Shown here in pieces: positions 47,606 through 55,544 of a stretch of 64,000 nucleotides of DNA. This DNA comes from Actinocrinis sp035653575 (GTDB lineage: Bacteria; Actinomycetota; Actinomycetes; Streptomycetales; Catenulisporaceae). Where the stretch lies: positions 5,573 through 69,572 of the forward strand of contig NZ_DASRBQ010000003.1 of NCBI RefSeq assembly GCF_035653575.1, read 5' to 3'. The translations under genes and the position numbers were made by a program. The notes below the pieces were generated by a model. The model was not told where the DNA came from. It saw only the letters and a program-made list of their open reading frames with translations, and searched no databases. Each line of letters begins with the position of its first letter. Position 1 is the stretch's first letter.

Positions 47606-49603
47606 ATGCCCGACGCCCTCTCGCCCGATCCGCACCACGACGCCGACGAGTGCGCGGCCGGCCACGACTGTCCATGCACTGTGGACTTCGATTCCAGCGC
47701 TCCCGCCGCAGCCAGCCGCCGCTCGTTCCTGCGCGTGACCGGTCTCATCGGCGCCGGCGCGGGCGTCGCCTCCCTGGGCATCGGCGCCGCTCCGGCGGCA
47801 ATCGCCGCCACGGCCTCGTCGTCGCAGGACCCTTACGACGTCACGACCGTCTCGAAGAACGGCGGAAGCTGGCGTCCGGACCCGGACAGCCCTCGTTTCA
47901 CCGTGGTCGTGATGCCCGACACGCAGTACCTCTTCGACCAGGACCGCATTCACCCGGCGCCGCTGGAGGCGTCACTGCGCTATGTCCTGGACTCCGGCGA
48001 CGAGGAGAACATCGTCTTCCTCGCGCACCTCGGCGACCTGACCCAGAACGGTCTGACCGACGAATTCGCGGCGGTCGGCGGCGTCTTCGGCCTGCTTGAC
48101 CGCAAGCGAGCCGCGTACAGCGTGCTGGCCGGTAACCACGACGTCGGCTCCTCGACGACCGACCAGCGCGGGGACACCCCGTACCTCGACACCTTCGGCC
48201 CGAAGCGCTTCGCCGGATCGCCGACGTACCGCGGCGCGAGCCCGGACGGCTACAACTCCTACCACGTCTTCCGCGCCGGGGGCCGGGACTGGATGGTGCT
48301 CGCGCTCGACTGGCGGCTGTCAGACACCGGATTCGCCTGGGCCCAGTCCGTCCTGGCCGCCCACCCGAGCCTGCCAGTCATCCTCACCACGCACGAGATC
48401 GCCGGAGCCGACGACAACGGCGTGGCCTCGCTGTCCGCCTACGGCCAGACACTGTGGGACCGCCTGATCAACACGCACGACCAGATCTTCCTCACCCTCA
48501 ACGGGCACTACTGGCCGTCCGGCGCGACGACGCTCACCAACAAGGCGGGCAACGACGTGCACGTGCACATCACGAACTATCAGAACCGCTACTACGGCGG
48601 CGCGGCGATGATCCGCACCTACACCTTCGACCTGGACCGCGACATCATCGACGTGGCCACCTTCTCCCCGTGGATCCGCGAGCTGGCCGAGCAGCGGGAG
48701 TTCAACGAACTGGCCGCGCAGGAGATGGAGCTGACCACCTCGGTGGACCGCTTCTCCGTCCCGATCGACTTCGCGCAGCGCTTCGCCGGCTTCGCCCCGA
48801 CCACGCCGCGGCCCGCGCGCCCGGCCCGCGACCTGCTGATCCGCGGCACGGTCGCCTACTGGCGCTTCGACGGCGCGACCGGCGCACCAGGCTCGGCGCT
48901 CGGTGACTCCGTCGTCATCAAGGACCTGACGGGCGCGGGCAACGACCTGACCAAGACGACCGTGCCGGGTTCGCCTGCCAGCTCCCTGACCTGGTCCGCC
49001 GACCACCACCCGGACCAGCCCGGTCACGCCAGCCTGTACTTCGGCGGGCAGGGCGACCCGCTGCGCGGCGCGTACCTCCAGACCGTCACCGGCGCTCCGC
49101 TCAACGCCGACACCTTCGCCCGCGGCTACACCTTCGAGGCGTTCTTCAAGCTGCCCGCGAACTGGGATTCGTCGCAGAGCGCGTGGACGGCGATCCTCAG
49201 CCGCTGGGGCATGAGCGGCGAGGCGGGAAAGAGCGGCGGCGCGACCGACCCGCAGGAGCCGGTCGCCACGCTCAGCCTCTCCGGCGACCGCGAGCTGCAG
49301 TGGTGCGTTTACCCGCTGAACCGGACCGACTCGTCGACCAACTGGGGGCATGAGTTGCCGCTCGGCGCGTGGTGGCACGTCGCGGTGGTCAACGACGGCC
49401 GGCTGACCAAGATGTACGTCGACGGCTGCGAGGTCGTGCGCAACCCCTCGACCCCGGCGGTCGGCCTCACGACGCTCGGCCACTCCTGGCTGCTCGGCGG
49501 ATACGAGTACGCCGGGACGATCAACCAGGTGTTCAACGGCTGGATCGGCGACGTGCGGATCGTGAACCGCGCCCTGCGCCCCGATCAGTTCATGATCGCC
49601 TAA
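47606..49603 (+). CDS. Tat-exported calcineurin-like phosphoesterase with LamG/concanavalin-like domain
   Basis: 665 residues from ATG 47606 (AGGAGA upstream). The N-terminus carries a twin-arginine signal, ASRRSFLRVTG (Arg38-Arg39) followed by an Ala/Gly hydrophobic stretch, preceded by an unusually long polar region. The metallophosphatase domain (about 95-370) shows VVMPDTQYL, HLGDLTQNG, VLAGNHDVG, TTHEIAG and LNGHYWPSG, the ligands for a two-metal centre, so folding with cofactor in the cytoplasm explains Tat export. A LamG-like jelly roll (about 415-665, YTFEAFFKLP, WWHVAVVNDGRLTKMYVDG, GWIGDVRIVNRAL) probably binds glycans or surfaces. Substrate unknown. Confidence 0.9.
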   Translation: MPDALSPDPHHDADECAAGHDCPCTVDFDSSAPAAASRRSFLRVTGLIGAGAGVASLGIGAAPAAIAATASSSQDPYDVTTVSKNGGSWRPDPDSPRFTVVVMPDTQYLFDQDRIHPAPLEASLRYVLDSGDEENIVFLAHLGDLTQNGLTDEFAAVGGVFGLLDRKRAAYSVLAGNHDVGSSTTDQRGDTPYLDTFGPKRFAGSPTYRGASPDGYNSYHVFRAGGRDWMVLALDWRLSDTGFAWAQSVLAAHPSLPVILTTHEIAGADDNGVASLSAYGQTLWDRLINTHDQIFLTLNGHYWPSGATTLTNKAGNDVHVHITNYQNRYYGGAAMIRTYTFDLDRDIIDVATFSPWIRELAEQREFNELAAQEMELTTSVDRFSVPIDFAQRFAGFAPTTPRPARPARDLLIRGTVAYWRFDGATGAPGSALGDSVVIKDLTGAGNDLTKTTVPGSPASSLTWSADHHPDQPGHASLYFGGQGDPLRGAYLQTVTGAPLNADTFARGYTFEAFFKLPANWDSSQSAWTAILSRWGMSGEAGKSGGATDPQEPVATLSLSGDRELQWCVYPLNRTDSSTNWGHELPLGAWWHVAVVNDGRLTKMYVDGCEVVRNPSTPAVGLTTLGHSWLLGGYEYAGTINQVFNGWIGDVRIVNRALRPDQFMIA

Positions 49604-49676
49604 GCGTCCGTGATCAACGCAGCGTAATCGCCCAACACGGTGGATACCCGCGCGATCGACTCGCTAGGGTTGCCGC

Positions 49677-50591
49677 GTGACGACGCGAACGAAGCGACGG
49701 CGCGCCCAGGCCGCCGCCACGGTACTGCTGGCGGGCATGACGGCTTGGGCGTGCGCGGGCTGCGGGGGAAATGCGCACGCGACGCCGTCCGTGCTCGCCG
49801 CGGTATCGGTCGGCGCCAGCCCCAGCGACTCCTCCGCCAGCGCGAGCGTGTCGGCCTCGGCCTCCCCCTCGCCGAGCGCGAGCGCGTCCGCGTCCTCGTC
49901 ACCGCCCGCGGTCATGCGGGCGAACACCGTCGGCGCGACCGGCAAGGTGGTCGTCATCGATCCCGGCCACGACGGCGGCAACGAGACGCACGCCGCCGAG
50001 ATCAACCAGCTGGTCCCGCAGGGCTTCGGCCAGGAGAAGGCCTGCGACACGACCGGCACCAACGGCGCCGACGGGTACTCTGAGCACGAGTTCAACTTCC
50101 AGGTCTCGCTCCTGGTCAAGGCCGACCTGGAGCAGCACGGTCTGCGCGTGATCCTGACCAGGAACAGCGACACCGGCGTCGGCCCCTGCGTCAACGTCCG
50201 CGCCGCGATCGGCAACAATGCCCACGCCGCCGCGGCGATCTCCATTCACGCCGACGGCGGTCCGGCCAGTGGCCGGGGTTACCAGTTGCTGGAGGCGGAG
50301 AACTCGGTCGGCGGCGCGGGCGTGGACGCCGCCTCGCACCGGCTCGCCGTGGACCTGCACAGCACCTTTGACCAGGAGTCCGGCCTGATCCCGTCCAACT
50401 ACGTCGGCGCGGACGGCTACGAGCCGCGCGACGACATCGCCGGCCTGAACCTGTCCACGGTGCCGAAGATCCTGGTCGAGTGCGGCAACATGCGCAACGC
50501 TTCGGACCTGGCCCTCGAGGAGTCGGCGGCGGGCCGGGCGCGCATGGCTCAGGCGATCGCGGACGGGATCCTGCGCTTCCTCGGCCAGTAA
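49677..50591 (+). CDS. N-acetylmuramoyl-L-alanine amidase (Amidase_3), probable lipoprotein
   Basis: 304 residues from GTG 49677. The signal region LLAGMTAWACAGC ends in a lipobox-like CAGC or WAC, so lipid anchoring is probable. A Ser/Ala/Pro spacer (45-80) follows, then Amidase_3: zinc ligands His in VIDPGHDGG, Glu in SEHEFNFQ and His in ISIHADGG, catalytic Glu in ILVECGNM. It cleaves the bond between MurNAc and the stem peptide. The substrate is peptidoglycan outside the membrane. Weak ribosome site; monocistronic, with a hairpin downstream. Confidence 0.93.
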   Translation: MTTRTKRRRAQAAATVLLAGMTAWACAGCGGNAHATPSVLAAVSVGASPSDSSASASVSASASPSPSASASASSSPPAVMRANTVGATGKVVVIDPGHDGGNETHAAEINQLVPQGFGQEKACDTTGTNGADGYSEHEFNFQVSLLVKADLEQHGLRVILTRNSDTGVGPCVNVRAAIGNNAHAAAAISIHADGGPASGRGYQLLEAENSVGGAGVDAASHRLAVDLHSTFDQESGLIPSNYVGADGYEPRDDIAGLNLSTVPKILVECGNMRNASDLALEESAAGRARMAQAIADGILRFLGQ

Positions 50592-50955
50592 GCGGGCCGC
50601 CGAGCCGTGCCGCCGGCCGTCTGGCAAGCCGGTGCGCTGCGGGCCCGGGGCTGACAAGTTGGAGCCCGCCGATCCTTCGGAGCGGAGCGGCGGGCTCCAC
50701 GCGGGCCGTCACACCCGCGAGCCCGGCGGCGACCTCGCCGGGCGGCGGCGCTGAACCGGAGCGCCGGGCCGGGAACCGGAACTTGCGAATTCGGGCTGGG
50801 CACCGCCCGCCCCTGTCCCGGCCGCTCGGGTGCGGCCGAAGTGCCGGGACGACTGCAAACTTGCCAGGTCCACCCCACAGTCGCCCGACCCCGTGGAAAG
50901 GTTGCCGGCGGATCGGGAAGATTTTTCGGCCCGGCGCGGGCTGCCGCGTGCCTGT
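50592..50955. other. intergenic region between convergent genes
   Basis: 364 bp without a gene that I can support. It holds the terminator at 50661-50698; the rest has no codon bias or ribosome site in any frame. Confidence 0.6.
50661..50698 (+). terminator. terminator after the amidase gene
   Basis: Perfect 11-bp stem GGAGCCCGCCG (50661-50671) and CGGCGGGCTCC (50688-50698) with a 16-nt loop, 70 bp after the stop. Confidence 0.65.
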
Positions 50956-52371
50956 TCAGGGCCGCGGATAACTGCAGGCCGCGTCGGCCGCCGCGGCGCG
51001 CTGAGCCGGGGTCAGTGTCAATGGCGTGGCTTGGCTCGGGTCGGTGATGCTGACCGATTCCGGGTCCATCACGTCCGTCGCGCCCTGGCCTCCGTAGCAG
51101 GCCACTGCGACGATCGGCACTCGATCGGCCGCGGTGGCCGCCGCCGACTGCTCGACGCCGGGACCTGCCGTGCCGGACGGGCGCGCGGACCAGGCCAGGG
51201 TGAACCCGGTCGCGGTGGAGCCGACCATGCCGATCTGCTGCCACTTGGCCGACGCGGGCACCGGGCCGCCGGAGCGGTCGTCCGGCACGGTAGCGAAGCC
51301 CACGATCCACACGTGCACGCCGGTCGCGTGTAACTCGAACGCACCAGGGCTGTCCGCGGAGGCGGCGACGGACAAGGCGATCGAGGTGGGATTGGGCACA
51401 CTGTCAGGGCACGCACTCGGCTTCAACCCGGCCGGGGGATTGCCGTGGATGACCGCCGAGGACACCACACCGCCGCCGCTGACCTCGAACCATCGCATGT
51501 CGGGAGTGCCGCCCATCGGGTCGGCTACCACGTCGCCGAGGCAGTAGCCGTCGAACTGGAGCTGGCAGAAGGGCTGGATCGTGCGCACCACGTTGTCCGC
51601 CATACTCGCGCCAGCGCGTATTCGCGCTCCCGAGCCGCGAGTGTCGCCGGCGAACAGCCCCTTGGGCCCGGCGATGACGCAGTGCGACGAGGGGGAGGCG
51701 CTCGGAGCCGCTTTGCCGGCCGCCGTACCGTGACTCGTGGACGCGTCGGCGTGACCGGCATTCCAGCGCACGCCGACGAAGGCGAACATGGATATCGCGG
51801 CGAGCGCCGCGACCGCTACGACGGCGCGCCGGGTGCGGCGGATCGGTCCCGGAGCGGGAGCAGGGGAGAAGGGCGGCATTGCCTCAGGGGGCTGAGGCGG
51901 GAGCGAGGCACCCTGACTGCCGGTCTCAATACCGCAGTCGCCGGTCGAAGGTGGCTCGACTAGCGCGTCGACGGCTGCGCTCGGTTCTGTCGCTGTCGTC
52001 GAGGATTCAGCCGGACTCGCCGCGGCCGTTGTAGAAGCTGCTGCGGCGGAATCGTCAGGCGCGTCAGTCCGCGATACCTGCCCGGCCTGCTCCAACTGCT
52101 CGGCCGTGAGCTGCCGGTCCAGCTGGTACCAGCGCTCCTGCCAAGCCTCGACGTCACCGCCGCACGCCCCGACGAACGCGAGCGTCACGTCCAGGCTCGG
52201 CCGCCGCACTCCGCCGGCCGCCTCGCCCAGCGTGCTCGCGCTGAATCCGGCGGTCTTGGCCAGAGCCCGGTATGTCGGGTTCCCGGCCTTCTCGCGCAGC
52301 ATCCGCAGATCGTGCGCGAATGCCTGAAGCGGGCCGTCGTCCGGATTGAGCAGGCGTGGCGTGCGACCCAT
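50956..52371 (-). CDS. membrane-anchored Xre-type helix-turn-helix protein with extracytoplasmic domain
   Basis: 471 residues from ATG 52371. An N-terminal HTH of the type found in many actinomycete proteins (AFAHDLRMLREKAGNPTYRALAKTAGFSASTLGEAAGG, residues about 16-56) is followed by AWQERWYQLDRQL, a low-complexity Ala/Ser/Thr linker, one transmembrane helix (about 183-202) and a 265-residue outside domain with paired cysteines (CQLQFDGYCLG, SSHCVIAGPKG) and WFEVSGGGVVSSAV. The order HTH - membrane - sensor resembles ToxR-like one-component regulators, but no transcription target is known. The outside domain is not one I recognise. An upstream open frame is Arg-rich and was not used. Confidence 0.75.
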   Translation of the reverse strand: MGRTPRLLNPDDGPLQAFAHDLRMLREKAGNPTYRALAKTAGFSASTLGEAAGGVRRPSLDVTLAFVGACGGDVEAWQERWYQLDRQLTAEQLEQAGQVSRTDAPDDSAAAASTTAAASPAESSTTATEPSAAVDALVEPPSTGDCGIETGSQGASLPPQPPEAMPPFSPAPAPGPIRRTRRAVVAVAALAAISMFAFVGVRWNAGHADASTSHGTAAGKAAPSASPSSHCVIAGPKGLFAGDTRGSGARIRAGASMADNVVRTIQPFCQLQFDGYCLGDVVADPMGGTPDMRWFEVSGGGVVSSAVIHGNPPAGLKPSACPDSVPNPTSIALSVAASADSPGAFELHATGVHVWIVGFATVPDDRSGGPVPASAKWQQIGMVGSTATGFTLAWSARPSGTAGPGVEQSAAATAADRVPIVAVACYGGQGATDVMDPESVSITDPSQATPLTLTPAQRAAAADAACSYPRP

Positions 52372-52562
52372 CGTGTGTTGTGACCTTCCCCGACTCGGCT
52401 GGCGGTGTCGAGGGCGTGCACGTCTGACGCCCTGACGAACGTCCAGTCTTTCATGAGCCGGACGGCGCGAAGGCATGGCCTCCCGCCGTCGTGTGCTGGA
52501 CCGGTTCAGGTCGTGATCAGGCGAGTCGGGTGGTTGGTATCAGTCCATTACCCACTGCCACA

Positions 52563-53300
52563 TCATGCGGGCCGAGGCATCGCCTCCAAAGGAACTTCCA
52601 GTGGCCGCTGCCAGGAGAGCCCGCGCGGGCCCGCATACGTCAAGGGCCGAAGGTGGATCTGCCGGGTCGGCACGCTCAGCTCAAGCCCCTGCTCTTGAAC
52701 GAGCGTGCGACCACGGCCCGGACCCGCCGGCAGTCCCGCGTCGGCGCTGTACTCGGCACCGGCGCGGCTGCCGCCGTCTTTAGCGCCCCCGAGCCTGCGT
52801 TCGGCCTCGGCCTTCATGGCCTCCGCCTCGGACCGCATCCGGTCCAGCCGCGGCGCCTCCTGTCCGCGCAGCAGTTCGGAGGGCACGTCCGCGAGTACCG
52901 GCCCCCGCCAAACCGCGAGTGCGTCGCCGAGCAGTCCGACTGCACGCTCGTACGCTCCGGCGCGGTACGCCGCCGCACCCTCCGCGCGCAGTCCGGCGAA
53001 CCGCAGCACGTCGAACTCCTCCCGCTCCAACGCGATCCGGTAACCGCCGAGGCTGGTCTTGACCCGGTATCCGGCCGTGCCGAGCGACCGCCGCAACCGC
53101 ATGACGTAGTTGCGCATCGTCGCCACGTAGCTCACTGGCGGCTGCCCGTCCCAGATCGCGTCGGCGAGCGTCTCCAGCGGGACGGTCTGTTCGGGCCGCA
53201 GCAGCAGCGAGGCGAGCAGGATCCGCTGCTTGCCCGCGTGCACGAACCGCGACCCCGAGTCGTCCCGCACGAGCAGCGGCCCGAGAATCCCGAACTCCAT
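52563..53300 (-). pseudogene. SARP-family (AfsR/BTAD) regulator, apparently damaged
   Basis: 245 residues from ATG 53300 (MEFGILGPLLV). The OmpR-like winged helix is complete (HAGKQRILLASLLLRPEQTV, ADAIWDGQPP, NYVMRLRRSLG, GYRIAL) and the BTAD domain begins normally (FAGLRAEGAAAYRAGAYERAVGLLGDALAVWRG, EAPRLDRMRSE in parts). It then breaks off after about 70 residues instead of 150: the central TPR helices are missing, and only LVQEQGLELSVPTRQIH recalls the usual BTAD end. A deletion or frameshift is likely. SARPs activate secondary-metabolite genes; this copy may be inactive. It precedes the MacB-like export operon on the same strand downstream order, separated by about 200 bp. Confidence 0.7.
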
Positions 53301-53509
53301 GTCCTTCAGCCCCAACCTTCCCGCGGACCGCGGTGGCCCGCGCTCTCGGTCGCGGGCGGCGCGCCCCGTGCCCGCCGCCCGGAAAGTTCTAACCCGGCGC
53401 GGCGGGCCGGCGACAGCGCGGCGGGCGTCGGTCAATCAATTCCGTGCAATCGCGGCCGCCGCTTTGCCCGCCCGCCGCTCGAACCAGATTGAAGTGGCTG
53501 GTCACGGAG

Positions 53510-54808
53510 CTACCGGCGCAACGCCTCGGCCGGTTCGACGTACGCGGCGCGCAACGCCGGATACAGCCCGGCGAGCAGTCCGACCATGGTTCCGATGAGC
53601 GGCGCCGGCAGCACGGTCCACGGCGCCAGCACCGCGGTCCACTGCCGGGCGAGCGCGGTACCGATCACCACCGCCGTGCCGAGGCTGGTGCCGATAAGCC
53701 CGCCGAGGGTGCCCAGCGCGGCGGATTCGGTGAGGAATTGCGCCGCGATGTGCCGCGGCCGCGCCCCGAGCGCCCGGCGAAGCCCGATCTCGCCGGTGCG
53801 CTCCAGCACGGCGACCAGGGTGGTGTTCGCGATTCCGACGGCGCCGATGACAAGCGTGATCCCGGCCAGCAGGAGGAAGAGGGCGTTGAAGTCTCCCGTG
53901 ACGCCGTCGCGCAGGGTGGTCGGGTCCGGCGGAGCGGTGATCTTGAACAGATTCGGCGCGTCGGGGCGCAGCGCGAGCGCCGCCTGTCCGGCGATGAGTT
54001 GCGCCGCCCCGAGCCTGGTCTCGATGAGCATGCTCGCGCGCTGGTCGGTGGGCTGACCGTAAGCGCTCAGCGCGGTGGTGTCCGGGATGACGACCGACAG
54101 CAACAGCTCGGGCACGCGCCGCAGGTCCGAGATGATGCCGACCACGGTGTACGGCGTGCCGTTGATGAACACGGCCGGCTCGGCGTCGAGGCGGGTGATG
54201 CCGAGCCGGGATGCGGCGGCGGATCCGAGCACTGCGACGTGCTCCTTGCGCGCCGCGTGGAAGGCGTTGAAACCGAGGCCCTGGCTGTACACCGGGTCAA
54301 TCGCGGCGAGCGCGCCGGGACTGGCCGCGTACAAGGTCAGGCCCGAACCGCTCGCGGAACCCGGGGACACCAGATCCGGTGCGGCGGACACGGTCGGTTG
54401 CCGTAGCGGCAGCGGCCAGTAGACGCCGGCCGAGACGACGCCGTTCAGTGTCTCGATCCGGTGATCGGCGTCCGGGGGAAAGGAGATCGGGTCCGCGATA
54501 CCCGTGCCGGACCGCGCGTTCTGCGCGCTGCCGACGTCCTGGACGGTGACCTCGGTCGCGCTGAGCACGGAGAAGCGCTTGTCGATCTGGCCGCCGGCGG
54601 TCGCGGTCAGGCCGAGGATCGCGACGAACGCGCCGATGCCGAGCACCGTGCCAAGCATGGTCAGCGCCGAGCGGCCGGGCCGTTGCAGCAGTCCGGCCAG
54701 CGCCTCGGCGAGCAGATCGCGCAGCGGGAGGGCGGAGCGCTCGGTGGGGCGGGGGAGGGGACGGCTGCGGCTGCGCGCGCGGCTGCGAATCGCGCCGAGA
54801 CTAGGCAT
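53510..54808 (-). CDS. MacB-like ABC transporter permease (FtsX domain)
   Basis: 432 residues. N-terminal helix near residues 45-65 (SALTMLGTVLGIGAFVAILGLT), a large MacB_PCD-type extracytoplasmic domain (about 70-290) with GTPYTVVGIISD, and three C-terminal helices of the FtsX domain, with ERTGEIGLRRALGARPRHI and FLTESAALGTLGGLIG as the family loop and helix. The last gene of a three-gene operon: its start overlaps the ATPase gene end by 8 bp. These systems export peptides or antibiotics through a mechanotransmission mechanism. Substrate unknown. Confidence 0.93.
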   Translation of the reverse strand: MPSLGAIRSRARSRSRPLPRPTERSALPLRDLLAEALAGLLQRPGRSALTMLGTVLGIGAFVAILGLTATAGGQIDKRFSVLSATEVTVQDVGSAQNARSGTGIADPISFPPDADHRIETLNGVVSAGVYWPLPLRQPTVSAAPDLVSPGSASGSGLTLYAASPGALAAIDPVYSQGLGFNAFHAARKEHVAVLGSAAASRLGITRLDAEPAVFINGTPYTVVGIISDLRRVPELLLSVVIPDTTALSAYGQPTDQRASMLIETRLGAAQLIAGQAALALRPDAPNLFKITAPPDPTTLRDGVTGDFNALFLLLAGITLVIGAVGIANTTLVAVLERTGEIGLRRALGARPRHIAAQFLTESAALGTLGGLIGTSLGTAVVIGTALARQWTAVLAPWTVLPAPLIGTMVGLLAGLYPALRAAYVEPAEALRR

Positions 54809-55544
54809 GTTCGGTCAGCACCCCGTCCCGGATCGCCACGGTGCGCGAGCCTCTGGCCGCGACCGCCGGATCGTGCGTGATCACCAGGATGGTCAGCCCG
54901 GCGGCGTGTAAGTCCTCGATCAATGCCAGGACCGAGGCCGCCGTCGCAGAGTCCAGATTCCCGGTCGGTTCGTCGCACAGCAGCAGCGAGGGACGATTGA
55001 CCAGCGCGCGTGCAACGGCGACGCGTTGCCGCTCCCCGCCGGAAAGGTGAGCAGGAACCGCGTCGGCTCGGTGCGCGAGGCCGACCTGGGCGAGGGCCGC
55101 GTATGACGCCTCGCGACGCGCCTTGCGTGGGGCGCCGTTGTAAATCTGCGCGAGCGTGACATTGTCCACCGCGCTGCGATGCGGGAGCAGGTGAAAGGCC
55201 TGGAAGACGAAGCCGATCCGTCGGCCGCGCAGCGCGGTACGGTCTGCCTCGCGCAGTGTCCCGACGTCGATGCCGTCCAGCCGGTAGCGGCCGGTAGTCG
55301 GCCGATCGAGCAGGCCGACCACGTTGAGGAACGTCGACTTCCCGGAGCCGGAAGGGCCGACCACGGTGACGAAGTCGCCGCGCTGGATGGTCAGGTTCGT
55401 CGGTCTTAGCGCCACGACCGGAGGCGGACCGGGGTAGGTCATCCCCACGGCCGCGAAGTCGATGACGGGCGCTGCCGATTGGTCCGCGTCGTTGTCAGCG
55501 TCCGTATCCGGCCCAGCCGGAAGCTCGCGACTCACTGCGATCAT
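54801..55544 (-). CDS. MacB/LolD-like ABC transporter ATPase
   Basis: 247 residues from ATG 55544, overlapping the adaptor stop (ATGA). After a 30-residue acidic leader, VGMTYPGPPPVVALRPTNL starts the nucleotide-binding domain: Walker A GPSGSGKST, Q-loop GFVFQAFHLLPHRS, signature LSGGERQRV, Walker B LLLCDEPTGNLDS and switch VITHDPAVA. The Q-loop and GNLDS forms mark the LolCDE/MacB subgroup. It drives the FtsX-type permease encoded next. A longer frame to 55811 lies within the adaptor gene and is spurious. Confidence 0.94.
   Translation of the reverse strand: MIAVSRELPAGPDTDADNDADQSAAPVIDFAAVGMTYPGPPPVVALRPTNLTIQRGDFVTVVGPSGSGKSTFLNVVGLLDRPTTGRYRLDGIDVGTLREADRTALRGRRIGFVFQAFHLLPHRSAVDNVTLAQIYNGAPRKARREASYAALAQVGLAHRADAVPAHLSGGERQRVAVARALVNRPSLLLCDEPTGNLDSATAASVLALIEDLHAAGLTILVITHDPAVAARGSRTVAIRDGVLTEHA

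Noticed and set aside
52496..52509. CTGGACCGGTTCAG as a further LacI-regulon operator
   Set aside because: Three mismatches to the motif, and no polysaccharide gene is downstream; such a match is expected by chance in GC-rich DNA.
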